From assembly GCA_002503055.1 (NCBI GenBank), contig DAQX01000009.1, forward strand, positions 1 to 23,475: a DNA stretch of 23,475 bases, read 5' to 3'. Every line of letters begins with the position of its first letter. The stretch's first letter is position 1. Both the position numbers and the translations under genes were made by a program. Under the pieces are notes generated by a model. That model made no database searches, had not been told where the DNA came from, and was given only the letters and a program-made list of their open reading frames with translations. Shown one piece after another: positions 6,506-15,529 of the stretch. The stretch is from Euryarchaeota archaeon UBA86. GTDB taxonomy: Archaea > Thermoplasmatota > Poseidoniia > Poseidoniales > Thalassarchaeaceae.

Positions 6506-9500
6506 TCTTCATCAGCGATGTAAGAGTCTCTTTCCGGGAACTCCTGTAATTCATCTATCTCTTGCAGTACCGTCGATAGTGCCATCTGAGCATTCTGACG
6601 GTGGGGCTCTCCGAGAACATGGCTAGAGTATCTTGCTTCCTCGAAGATACGATCTAGTGCAACTAGGGCCTGTTCGCTAATTGGTAGGGCATTACGAATA
6701 GCTATCTCAAACTCTCTTACAGTCTCAAAGTCCCTTCTCAGGAATCCTCTGCTCATCAGGATTTGGCATAGGCTCTCGTAGCAATTGAAAATCGCTTCTC
6801 TAACTTCATCTCCTGCTGCTAGCAACTCAGCAGTATAGCTGAATACTCCTGCCAATTGATCGATTGTAGCCTTCCTCCTTCTACGAACTAGCATTGCGGC
6901 TCCAGCCGCCAGAAGTATAGCAATCAGTATGAGTCCGATTATGGTAGTAAAGCCGAAAGCCTTGGCTGACTGCTTCTCGTAAGTAATATCGATGCCACCG
7001 TGGAAATTCGCAAGCCATGTCTTGTTGATTGGATCGACAAATTCTGAATCAGTAGAGAAGCAAACCCTTAGCCCGCCCCAAAAGGTCTGATTATGGAAAG
7101 ATGGTAGTCCTGTGAATGATTCGAAATCATAGGTGAAAAGACCATCCTGATTGGTCAATCCTACAACCGAAAAGTGAGTAGAAGTGTGCCTCTGATCGCA
7201 TGTACTGTTCACTAGATATGCAGATATTGGGAAGTTCTCAACCGGTTGACCGGTATCTAATGCAGTGACATTGACTGCACCGTTGATGATTCTCTGACCT
7301 TCTGAGATAAACAAAGCGTCTGGAGTAAATCTGTAGATTACTGAAATCAAGATATCGACTTCGACTTCCAGAGATGCCCCATTCAGGTACCTAGAGCCAT
7401 CGGGTTCGACGCTGATAACAAGTGTTAGTGGCCCAGGAGGCATTACTTGGATGGCGTTTGTAATCAATCCAAAGTGCTCAGTACCGTCTTCTGGCCAAGG
7501 ATCTCCTGAAAGCGGTAGTAAGCTATCTTCCCACTTGAGAGAGATTGACATATTACTCATCACATTGGAGTCCCCTCCAATCTCGAGAATTCTGCCCTGT
7601 AGTTTTATTGGAGCAGTTGGATCTCCTCTGATGATGTACAGATTGTTAGGGAATACTTCGACTTCTATGTCGGCCCTTGAGTATACAGTCAGATTATACT
7701 GGACGGGAAGATAGAATGTCTCACCTGCAAATGAGAACTCGACAATATGAGGGCCTCTGGCAATTGAGTAACCCAAGTCATGAGAGTAACTGAATGTCCC
7801 GCCAATGGAGGTGGAGATTGTTGCTACATCTTCTCCATCTAGAGATACTGTGATTTCCCTTCCTTCAAGCCCGGGCCGTCCTATTGAGTCGTCATCAAAC
7901 AGCCTTCCGGTGAAGTTCCAAGTTCCACCTCTAGTGACTACCGCATTATCCACCTGGAGAGTCATTCCTGTATGGTATGCAATTACCAGAGTAGTGTCAG
8001 CCGTTCCTAGTCTGTGATAGCCCTGTTCAGGTGCTCTGACAGTGAGAGTGTGGTTACCGACCTCGAAGTTATCAGTTACAGTCCAAAGATATGTCCACTC
8101 TCCATTCTCATCGGAGCTAGTGATGCCAATTAGAATTCCATCTACGAAGATCTGTAGAGAATGATTGGCTAGCCAGCCTTCGGGGAGATTGTCCTTGACA
8201 GAACCGCTAAGCATAATCGGATCACCTACAGCCACGGCAGGAGGCACATCAATGGCTATCGATACAGGCCCATAGACTGTGAAAATTGTAGAGGAGTTGG
8301 ATCCGATGATGAATTCCTCTCCTTGATATGAAATCAGTACAATGCGCGGTCCTAATTCCATATCTGGTGGAACAGGTATGTAGAGGCTGAAAGTTCCGTT
8401 TTCATCCACTGACAGGCCGGTGAGGAATTGACCGTTCATAGATACCTCAAGTTGCCTATTTGGCAGAACCCTGCCAGAGCCATCAGTCAGCATTCCTTCA
8501 ATGAGCAACAACTCGTTCCTATCTACTTCCCCCGGAGGTGTGGTCAAAACGACCTGAGAAGTCTGTGTCACATTGAATTCGCCCGTGTAAGCGGACTGAA
8601 GGTAGTACTCAGGATTCAGAGAGTCTCCCTGCCCCATCGGATCGACCCAAGTAAATCCACCAAGGAACCTCACAGTCATACTGTGAGCACCATAGTCCGA
8701 GTCTAGAGGCAGGTCATATGTGATGCTCCACTGACCTGTAGTAGCATTGGACTGGGTAGAGTAAACTGGACCGACGCTTACTCCATCTATCTCAAGATGG
8801 ATAATTCCTCCCTGCGGATTACCTCCATGCAACAGATTCTGTCCATGTTCATCCAGTAGAGTGCCACTGAAGGTGACGCTTTCTCCGGCAATTGCGGATC
8901 CGGTAATGGAATCTATTTGCAACTGGGTGGGCGCGAGTATGATGACACGGGTCCATGTTTCGTCACCGAGAAGCCCAGTGGTTCCGTTAATTCCAGCAAA
9001 TTCTGCGAAGATAGTCATCGGACCTGGAGTTCTAAATGCGTCTACATTGATCACAGTATTCATCGTCCCATTGATATCAGTGAATCCTCGCCACTCCAAA
9101 TTCCCATCAACAGTGATATCGACGGACTCTGCGATTACTGGCTGCCCGGCGTTGTCGATTAGCGAGACATTGATGCTAATAACGTCGCCTCTGATTGTTC
9201 TACTATCTGGGTCCAAATCAATTGGATCCAGTATAGTTAGCAAAGAATAGCCCCTACTGTCGAAGGTTGCATTACCTGAGTTAGATCCGTAGTAGTTGAC
9301 ATTAGGCGTGTAGGTTGCAACCAAATCGTGAGTTCCTCGAGGGAAGGTCAAATCCAGTCTGACCTCTGCAGCCCATGATCCATTAGGCTCGACATTTCCT
9401 CCTGTAACTGTGAAAGTGTTGCTCTGTCCGTCAATAGAAAATGTAAGTGATGGCGCAAGGGTGTTACCGTTTCGATCAATGATTCCACTGCCGTTGCTAG

Positions 9501-12500
9501 AGGTTAGGGTCCCACTAATTGTGAATAGTTCACCGGCTGCAGGATTGGCAATGATTGGATCAATAGTTAGGTTCGTTGGTGATCTGACCGTGATAGTAGT
9601 AATCAAAGAGGCAATCGAATGCAGTGTTGACGAGCCGTTGAAGAATAGAGTTACAGTAACTAATCCCAGTGGTTGAGTATGCGGAACATCGAATGAGAAA
9701 TTGGCAATACCGACGCCATTCGTCTGTATCTCTGGAAGCCAGGTATTATCGAACTTAGCCGCTACTGTAAGGTCCCCTAGCTGCCTGTCATTGTCGCTAG
9801 ACTCTACTAGTCTTGCTCCGAAATTGATTAAAGATCCTCGGTCTACTACGGTATTTATTATCGGATTTTTGTCCACGAATTGGGTTACTCCTCTGACTAG
9901 TATTGTTGCATTGCCTGTTCCCGTGAGGTAGAACGGAGTGCTACCATTGAGTACGCTAACGATTACTGTCTTTGTCCCACTGGTTATTCCATCTCCGAGA
10001 GGATCAGTTGGAACTGAGATTGTGAATGAACCGTTGCTAGTAGTAGTGACGCTATTGACAAGAGTCTCACTGGAATCTGCTAAGAAGAATACTTCCAAGG
10101 ACATTGGTCCATTCACTGAACGGTTACTATCAACAGCATCCAATACCCTTCCACTCATCGAGAATGCTTGACCGGCTGTAACTTCAAGAGGGATACTGTC
10201 AATCTCTACGAAACTGGCGACTTGGACTGTTAGGTTAACAAAGCTCTGATTTCCTAGCCACCTTCCTGCCCCGTCCAAGGCAAGTGAGTCTGTTACATCG
10301 TCTGGAGCGTGTACACGGACCGAGTAATATCCCGGAGCGGTGTCTGCCGGGATAATCGGAGAGAATGCAGCTATTCCATCTGCCCCTGTAGTTTGGTTTT
10401 CCATTAACAGTTGATTGGGCCCTCCCCAATCGAAATAGATGTCAGCGAGGACTCCTTCTAATTGCGAATTATCTTCTATATCTGTGATTGTCGCATTGAT
10501 AGTCATTTGAGAACCGGCAATTACAACCAATGATTCGGGAGAAGTTTCGACGATGAATTCGGTTTGAATTCCTGCCCTGTAAACAGCATCGTCTTGGACC
10601 TTGAAATATTCTCCACCTGCTTGAGAATTCACACTGAAATCAAGTAAGACCCTGAGTTCATAGACTCCAGAACCAACTCCTGATGGCATTGAGAATGTCA
10701 GGTTGTAGCCTCCTGTAGACTCATTAATCCAACCTGAGGCTAAACGGTACACCACAGGAGGAGAAGGAGATCCATCGGGCGCCGGGGGTAAGTCGGATGG
10801 AACCAATAATTGTACCACTATAGACGAGTTATTACCAGTAATTGGGACATCATGGAAAATATCGTTAGCAAATCCGGATATCCAATTTGTCGACCCTCTT
10901 GGGGTCCAATCTAGACCTAGTTGGACGGTAGCGTTAGCTCTTCCCTGGATCCTAATTACATCATTTACAATTGCAGGTTGGAACCATGTGGAACCAGTAT
11001 AATTCAGGACCCAAGTATAGTCTCCTGCGAAGGTTTCCCATGGAGGAGTAAATGCCACATCTAAACGAGGTATGTCCGGGTCAGTAACATTCCACTCCTC
11101 GGTCCCATTAAGGAAAAGAGAGTAGCTTCCTGCGAAATTGGCAACTGAAGTATTTGTGTGATCAGTTAATACAACCTCAACTACTGCTTGATTCCCTCTG
11201 GGAATAGCTTGTAGTTGATATGAGAACTCGACATAACTCCTGATTCCGAACTCATCAGTAAAAGTTGTCTGATCATTAGCGTTCAGTCCATCTGAGTCGA
11301 ATTCCAGCTTGACCTGTACCTCTCCTGCTGGCAATGGGACGCTTGATGCAGAGAACGACCAATTTAGAGAGAATTCTCCTGGAGTTGATGTCCAGTTGTT
11401 AGAATCTAGTTCCCATGATGTGAGCGTCACAAAGGGCCCGTTTGTGTTGGCTCTACGCATCTTTAGATAGAGAGTCCCATTGAGTGCCTCAGGAGAAGGA
11501 CCTCTGCTCAATACTGTCCCATTTAGGTGGATTAAGGAATCTATCTCCAGGATGCTATTGTTAGAACCCGCTCCCTCGAGGGTGACAGTCAGATTTGGAG
11601 CTGGAGTGATGTTGAACATGAACGCCTTTGAAGTTGGCCTGATGTGATAAGATGGAATAGATGCGTTATTGAGATCCTCTTCGTGCCAGCCATTGAACTC
11701 TAGAGAGGCGTTGATTGTCCCTAATGGCTCTGATTCGTTGATATTTATTGAGAACTCGTAATATCCCCCTGCGCCAACATCAGCAATCAGGCTGACTGGA
11801 CCATCATTCACCGTTGTATAATTCAGAATGACCTGCATATTGTCAAGGGAGGAGGGGTCCGTGAACGGAGAACTAGCGAGAGATAAATCTCCAGATACAA
11901 GAGTTTCTACCCCTGCCCCCAGCATTGGCTGATCGGAAGGAGGAGGTTCGTGGATACTCAGATTAGAGTCGTCAGAGACATTGAGTTTCCAAGTGAAAGA
12001 GATGCCCTGGGAGCCAACATAACCCTTCTCGAATAGATGGAGGACTAATGATCCATATCCAGGATTAATTGGTTGCTCAGGAGTTCCATTCAACGCGAAT
12101 GACCCATTAATGTCGGTCGTACCATTTGCTACAAGATGCTCAGATACTGCAGCGCTACCAGGCACATTACCAGTATCATTCGATTTTACCAAGTACATGT
12201 AAATCGAGATATTCGCAGCACCTGTGGAATTCTCAACAAACTGTAAGGTCCCATTTAGCCAAATATCGCCTGAGGACATATTCCTCTCAAACCAGTTCGG
12301 ACCCCAGTCCTCGTCAACCACTTCGAGAGCAGCCATTGGAGGGCAGGCCTCAAATGGAATCCAGCCCATGTCCAAGCCTCCTTGGTTCTGGTTGGTCTCG
12401 AGATGCACTTCCACCCAGCGAGTGAAGTCTTTACCATATACTTCGAATGACTTTCCTGTCCAAGTTCCTCCCGCAAAACCAGTAACCTTGCGCGTGGGAA

Positions 12501-15447
12501 TGCCGGCGACTCTGAGCATTACTGAGAAAACTGTGGTGAATTCATCACAACTTCCTTCCTTAGTGGTGTTTAGAATCCAATGTGCTATATCGCTGTCAGC
12601 TTCTAGGCCATCTGTTCTGCCAGAACCATCGTGATTAAGGGTGAAATTAGTTGTAGAATTACCATTAATCAAGAAATCCTGAATTGCCAGAACTTTATCC
12701 CAAGCAGTAAACGCTCCAGACTCATTGATTACAGTCTGAGTCACTGCCTCAACATACTCGCCATCCCTAGAGAAGAAATCCGGCATATCGTAGGCGTAAC
12801 TACTTCCAGAGAAGGCTGTAGAATTGGATGTAATCTCGGTTCCAAAGAATACTTGCGGGGCAGTTACAAACAGAGTGTCAACAGTAGATTGGTCAATCAG
12901 AATATCTCGTGTAAAATTAGAGAAGTTTAGCCCAGCATTAGTGTCTAACCAGCTGGTAAAGTTGACTGCATTGTAAGGGACAATCAATTCCTCTCCTGGA
13001 CCCATTATACCGTCGTCATTGAAATTAATGGTCCAACCAAATGATTCGTTGCCGCTCCAGAAGCTTGGATCGGCAACACCTTGCGTAGTCGACCACTCAG
13101 AGAACATCTGAGTATAGCCCACTAAGGAAGTGTTGACTCCCCAGGAGACTCCGGTGTAGTAGTCGTATGTGTGCCATCTCCAGTAGTGCTTTAGGGATGG
13201 ATCCACTCCTTCTGTGGTGTTTTCAGCAACGAAGTACAGCATGTTGTCATCGATGTCGTCATTTGAATCCCATGGATTTCCATCGGAATCTAAGCAGTTT
13301 ACTCCCCAATATTCCTGAGTACACTCCTGTCCATCAGGAACACCTCCTCCATCTGTATCCGGATCTCTCCAGTCCGTACCAATCTGCTGTTCTATGGTGT
13401 CTGGGATTCCGTCTCCATCGGTATCAATCGGATTCAAGTCATCTGCAGAATTGTTCTGGGGATTGGTTCCGTCGACATATTCCTGTCCGTCACCAACCCC
13501 TCCATTATCGGTATCAAAAACATTCCACATTGTGAAATAAGTATCAACAGTCCCATTGCCACCCATTCCAAATTCCAAGGAGCAACCTGTAGTATTCTCA
13601 AAGTAGTTATTCAGCCCATCTCCATCGGTATCTAGTAAATTATGACATGGATTCATGGGATTTGTATCGTTTAGAATTTCGTCCAGATCGTTAACACCAT
13701 CGTCATCAGAATCAGAAAGATTCGCGAGAGATAAGTAACCCCAGGTTCCCAAAAACTCCTCCCAGTCAGCAAGTCCGTCACCGTCCGTGTCGGCATAATC
13801 GTCGTCGCAATGCGGCTCATTTATCGCCCCCGAAGTAGCATTCCAGCACCAAGAGAAATTAGTGAATACTACTGACATGGCGTCAACGGGCCGATCGATA
13901 TCCACATTTCTCAGAGTATTGCTCAGTATAGACTGGAATCTGAATCCAGTCAAACTTCCATTAGATGACACATAATACGCCATGGGGGCACCATTTTGCC
14001 TCCAATCGACAGGATTTGGATTGAGCATAGTGGTCGAATTGATAGTTAATATAGAACTAATCGGATCCCAGTCGATGATATCCTTCTCTATCGTCTCGGT
14101 AGACAAGCAAGGATCAGTCGAATGAGCTAGAGAGAGTTCGTCACCATCATTCACTCCCCCTCCATCGGTATCTGAAACATTCCATAGAGTGCATGTCATG
14201 TTCTCTTCCCAATTATCGATACCGTCATTGTCAAAGTCTCCGGCGTCCTCTATTCTAGTAGGGTCAGTCTCTCCGGGATCGACCACGCCGTTGCCATTGA
14301 GATCTTCTTCGCCATCATCAAATTGGTCGCCGTCAGTGTTGTTGTTTCTTGGATCAGTCGCTTGAGGTGGGTCGCCGTAAGAACCGTTGACTTCTACGCC
14401 ATCCCAGATACCATCTCCATCTGTGTCGACAGAGGTTGGGTCAGTGAGGAGAACGAATGCCTCATACGAGTCATTCAAACCATCTCCATCGGTATCGTTG
14501 TTATTCGGATCAGTTTGAGTGATGCCATCTACTTCTGCTGTAAATATCAGACATCCGCCTGGGCCAAGACCTAGGATAGGATTGCATGGAGACTCGGTTG
14601 CTGTCATATTGAATGGTCCCGGCCTGAAGTACTGAGTCGGAGGATTGGTGGATCCATTCCTAGTTCCCCAAGTTGGATTTACGTACTCCCAAAGGTTGCC
14701 GAACCCGTCACCATCTGGATCTCCATTCGCTCCATCCATATTCGAATTTGAAGTAGGGTCGAGACCGTTTGCTACCTCCCATGCGTCGGGCATACCGTCT
14801 CCATCGGTGTCCCAGCCATCGGGGTCTTCGTCGATTAGGCCGTCGCCATCATCATCATCGCTGCTGCAATCGGCGTCGCCATCTCCATCATTGTCAAAAC
14901 TATCTACCAATCCGTCCTTGTCGTTATCCATACCATCGTTACAGATATTGCCCATTGGATCCTCGTCCACACCATCAGAGCCAGTGCCTTGGATAATCTG
15001 CATTGCACTCTCTTCATCCCATAGTCTGACCGGGACTGTTCCATTCCACCAAACACCGTTGTCCAGAACAGTAGGAGTGGATGTGGAATCCCAACCAGAG
15101 GGGATTCCATATTGATACTCATTCAAATTGGTGAAAGCATCGCCATCTGGGTCTCCTGTTGAGCCGTTGTCTCCAGCAGAAGAGAGTGGATCTAGGCCGT
15201 ATTGCCACTCCCAGCCATCGGGTAGACCGTCGTTATCGGAATCCCAGTCCTGAGGCTGCGTGTTGATGTAGAATTCTAATCCATATGTCAGGCCGTCTCC
15301 ATCTGCATCAGTACTGGCTAGAGCCTCCCATTGTCCAAATTGGAAAGCAGCGTGAGAAGACAGCATCAAGAGCGCTGTGAACAGTATTGCTGACCGGCGC
15401 TTTCGAGGCAATATCTGTACTCTAGAATCATCTAGCACTGACAACAC
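6502..15447 (-). CDS. Giant cell-surface protein: TSP3 repeats, TgpA-like transglutaminase module, Ig-like array, TM helix, DUF4129-like tail
   Basis: This is a 2981-residue type I membrane protein. A basic stretch and hydrophobic helix (about 16-42) form the signal. Residues of about 45-715 hold some 19 TSP3-type calcium loops (DxDGDG variants). Residues of about 730-1040 form a transglutaminase-like module. It opens with YWRWHTYDYYTG (from Tyr755), as in TgpA-type proteins, and has the nucleophile region GSCDEF with Cys967. The usual HAW histidine is Thr1009 and the usual Asp is Glu1033, so classical activity is doubtful. Residues of about 1060-2800 are beta-rich Ig-like or carboxypeptidase-regulatory-like repeats full of N-glycosylation sequons. 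A membrane helix (2831-2854) precedes RRRRK and a 127-residue cytoplasmic domain that resembles DUF4129 (ETVREFE, FEEARYS). GTG 15447 has GGGGTGA four bases upstream. Adhesion or envelope architecture is inferred. Confidence 0.9.
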   Translation of the reverse strand: MLSVLDDSRVQILPRKRRSAILFTALLMLSSHAAFQFGQWEALASTDADGDGLTYGLEFYINTQPQDWDSDNDGLPDGWEWQYGLDPLSSAGDNGSTGDPDGDAFTNLNEYQYGIPSGWDSTSTPTVLDNGVWWNGTVPVRLWDEESAMQIIQGTGSDGVDEDPMGNICNDGMDNDKDGLVDSFDNDGDGDADCSSDDDDGDGLIDEDPDGWDTDGDGMPDAWEVANGLDPTSNSNMDGANGDPDGDGFGNLWEYVNPTWGTRNGSTNPPTQYFRPGPFNMTATESPCNPILGLGPGGCLIFTAEVDGITQTDPNNNDTDGDGLNDSYEAFVLLTDPTSVDTDGDGIWDGVEVNGSYGDPPQATDPRNNNTDGDQFDDGEEDLNGNGVVDPGETDPTRIEDAGDFDNDGIDNWEENMTCTLWNVSDTDGGGVNDGDELSLAHSTDPCLSTETIEKDIIDWDPISSILTINSTTMLNPNPVDWRQNGAPMAYYVSSNGSLTGFRFQSILSNTLRNVDIDRPVDAMSVVFTNFSWCWNATSGAINEPHCDDDYADTDGDGLADWEEFLGTWGYLSLANLSDSDDDGVNDLDEILNDTNPMNPCHNLLDTDGDGLNNYFENTTGCSLEFGMGGNGTVDTYFTMWNVFDTDNGGVGDGQEYVDGTNPQNNSADDLNPIDTDGDGIPDTIEQQIGTDWRDPDTDGGGVPDGQECTQEYWGVNCLDSDGNPWDSNDDIDDNMLYFVAENTTEGVDPSLKHYWRWHTYDYYTGVSWGVNTSLVGYTQMFSEWSTTQGVADPSFWSGNESFGWTINFNDDGIMGPGEELIVPYNAVNFTSWLDTNAGLNFSNFTRDILIDQSTVDTLFVTAPQVFFGTEITSNSTAFSGSSYAYDMPDFFSRDGEYVEAVTQTVINESGAFTAWDKVLAIQDFLINGNSTTNFTLNHDGSGRTDGLEADSDIAHWILNTTKEGSCDEFTTVFSVMLRVAGIPTRKVTGFAGGTWTGKSFEVYGKDFTRWVEVHLETNQNQGGLDMGWIPFEACPPMAALEVVDEDWGPNWFERNMSSGDIWLNGTLQFVENSTGAANISIYMYLVKSNDTGNVPGSAAVSEHLVANGTTDINGSFALNGTPEQPINPGYGSLVLHLFEKGYVGSQGISFTWKLNVSDDSNLSIHEPPPSDQPMLGAGVETLVSGDLSLASSPFTDPSSLDNMQVILNYTTVNDGPVSLIADVGAGGYYEFSININESEPLGTINASLEFNGWHEEDLNNASIPSYHIRPTSKAFMFNITPAPNLTVTLEGAGSNNSILEIDSLIHLNGTVLSRGPSPEALNGTLYLKMRRANTNGPFVTLTSWELDSNNWTSTPGEFSLNWSFSASSVPLPAGEVQVKLEFDSDGLNANDQTTFTDEFGIRSYVEFSYQLQAIPRGNQAVVEVVLTDHTNTSVANFAGSYSLFLNGTEEWNVTDPDIPRLDVAFTPPWETFAGDYTWVLNYTGSTWFQPAIVNDVIRIQGRANATVQLGLDWTPRGSTNWISGFANDIFHDVPITGNNSSIVVQLLVPSDLPPAPDGSPSPPVVYRLASGWINESTGGYNLTFSMPSGVGSGVYELRVLLDFSVNSQAGGEYFKVQDDAVYRAGIQTEFIVETSPESLVVIAGSQMTINATITDIEDNSQLEGVLADIYFDWGGPNQLLMENQTTGADGIAAFSPIIPADTAPGYYSVRVHAPDDVTDSLALDGAGRWLGNQSFVNLTVQVASFVEIDSIPLEVTAGQAFSMSGRVLDAVDSNRSVNGPMSLEVFFLADSSETLVNSVTTTSNGSFTISVPTDPLGDGITSGTKTVIVSVLNGSTPFYLTGTGNATILVRGVTQFVDKNPIINTVVDRGSLINFGARLVESSDNDRQLGDLTVAAKFDNTWLPEIQTNGVGIANFSFDVPHTQPLGLVTVTLFFNGSSTLHSIASLITTITVRSPTNLTIDPIIANPAAGELFTISGTLTSSNGSGIIDRNGNTLAPSLTFSIDGQSNTFTVTGGNVEPNGSWAAEVRLDLTFPRGTHDLVATYTPNVNYYGSNSGNATFDSRGYSLLTILDPIDLDPDSRTIRGDVISINVSLIDNAGQPVIAESVDITVDGNLEWRGFTDINGTMNTVINVDAFRTPGPMTIFAEFAGINGTTGLLGDETWTRVIILAPTQLQIDSITGSAIAGESVTFSGTLLDEHGQNLLHGGNPQGGIIHLEIDGVSVGPVYSTQSNATTGQWSITYDLPLDSDYGAHSMTVRFLGGFTWVDPMGQGDSLNPEYYLQSAYTGEFNVTQTSQVVLTTPPGEVDRNELLLIEGMLTDGSGRVLPNRQLEVSMNGQFLTGLSVDENGTFSLYIPVPPDMELGPRIVLISYQGEEFIIGSNSSTIFTVYGPVSIAIDVPPAVAVGDPIMLSGSVKDNLPEGWLANHSLQIFVDGILIGITSSDENGEWTYLWTVTDNFEVGNHTLTVRAPEQGYHRLGTADTTLVIAYHTGMTLQVDNAVVTRGGTWNFTGRLFDDDSIGRPGLEGREITVSLDGEDVATISTSIGGTFSYSHDLGYSIARGPHIVEFSFAGETFYLPVQYNLTVYSRADIEVEVFPNNLYIIRGDPTAPIKLQGRILEIGGDSNVMSNMSISLKWEDSLLPLSGDPWPEDGTEHFGLITNAIQVMPPGPLTLVISVEPDGSRYLNGASLEVEVDILISVIYRFTPDALFISEGQRIINGAVNVTALDTGQPVENFPISAYLVNSTCDQRHTSTHFSVVGLTNQDGLFTYDFESFTGLPSFHNQTFWGGLRVCFSTDSEFVDPINKTWLANFHGGIDITYEKQSAKAFGFTTIIGLILIAILLAAGAAMLVRRRRKATIDQLAGVFSYTAELLAAGDEVREAIFNCYESLCQILMSRGFLRRDFETVREFEIAIRNALPISEQALVALDRIFEEARYSSHVLGEPHRQNAQMALSTVLQEIDELQEFPERDSYIADED
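13300..15315 (-). repeat. TSP3/EF-hand-like calcium-binding repeat region within the giant protein gene
   Basis: About nineteen loops of the form DxDxDG(L/I/V)xD are spread over residues of about 45-715. Conservation reaches the DNA: TCCATCGGTATC (minus-strand codons for DTDGD) occurs identically at 13414-13425, 13621-13632, 14161-14172 and 14485-14496, with close variants elsewhere. Each loop resembles a thrombospondin type 3 calcium site, and several inter-loop segments carry paired cysteines. Confidence 0.88.
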
Positions 15448-15461
15448 TTCGTCACCCCTTA

Positions 15462-15493
15462 CTGCCTACGGCAGAAAGTTAGGGTCTTAAGAC
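15462..15493 (-). promoter_or_regulatory. Inverted repeats between the two surface-protein genes
   Basis: The 82-nt gap between the 976- and 2981-residue genes holds a perfect 10-bp palindrome GTCTTAAGAC (15484-15493) and a small inverted repeat CTGCC-TAC-GGCAG (15462-15474). No convincing TATA box is seen, so the genes may share one transcript, with these sites serving processing, attenuation or regulator binding. The role is not determined. Confidence 0.3.
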
Positions 15494-15529
15494 GAATGGA
15501 GCGCCGTTCGGACAGGTATCACAGAGGCA

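Noticed and set aside
14645..15115. 156-residue plus-strand ORF rich in Ser and Pro
   Set aside because: It is the antisense of the Asp/Gly-rich TSP3 codons; its low-complexity content follows from the repeats and there is no ribosome binding site.
13300..15315. Regularly repeated DNA resembling a CRISPR or satellite array
   Set aside because: The repeats are in frame, encode calcium-loop residues, vary in spacing and lie in one long ORF; there is no constant repeat with unique spacers.
6502..15447. Possible assembly chimera or frameshift in such a long gene
   Set aside because: The frame is unbroken over nearly 9 kb, with consistent codon use and a coherent order from signal to membrane helix to tail.
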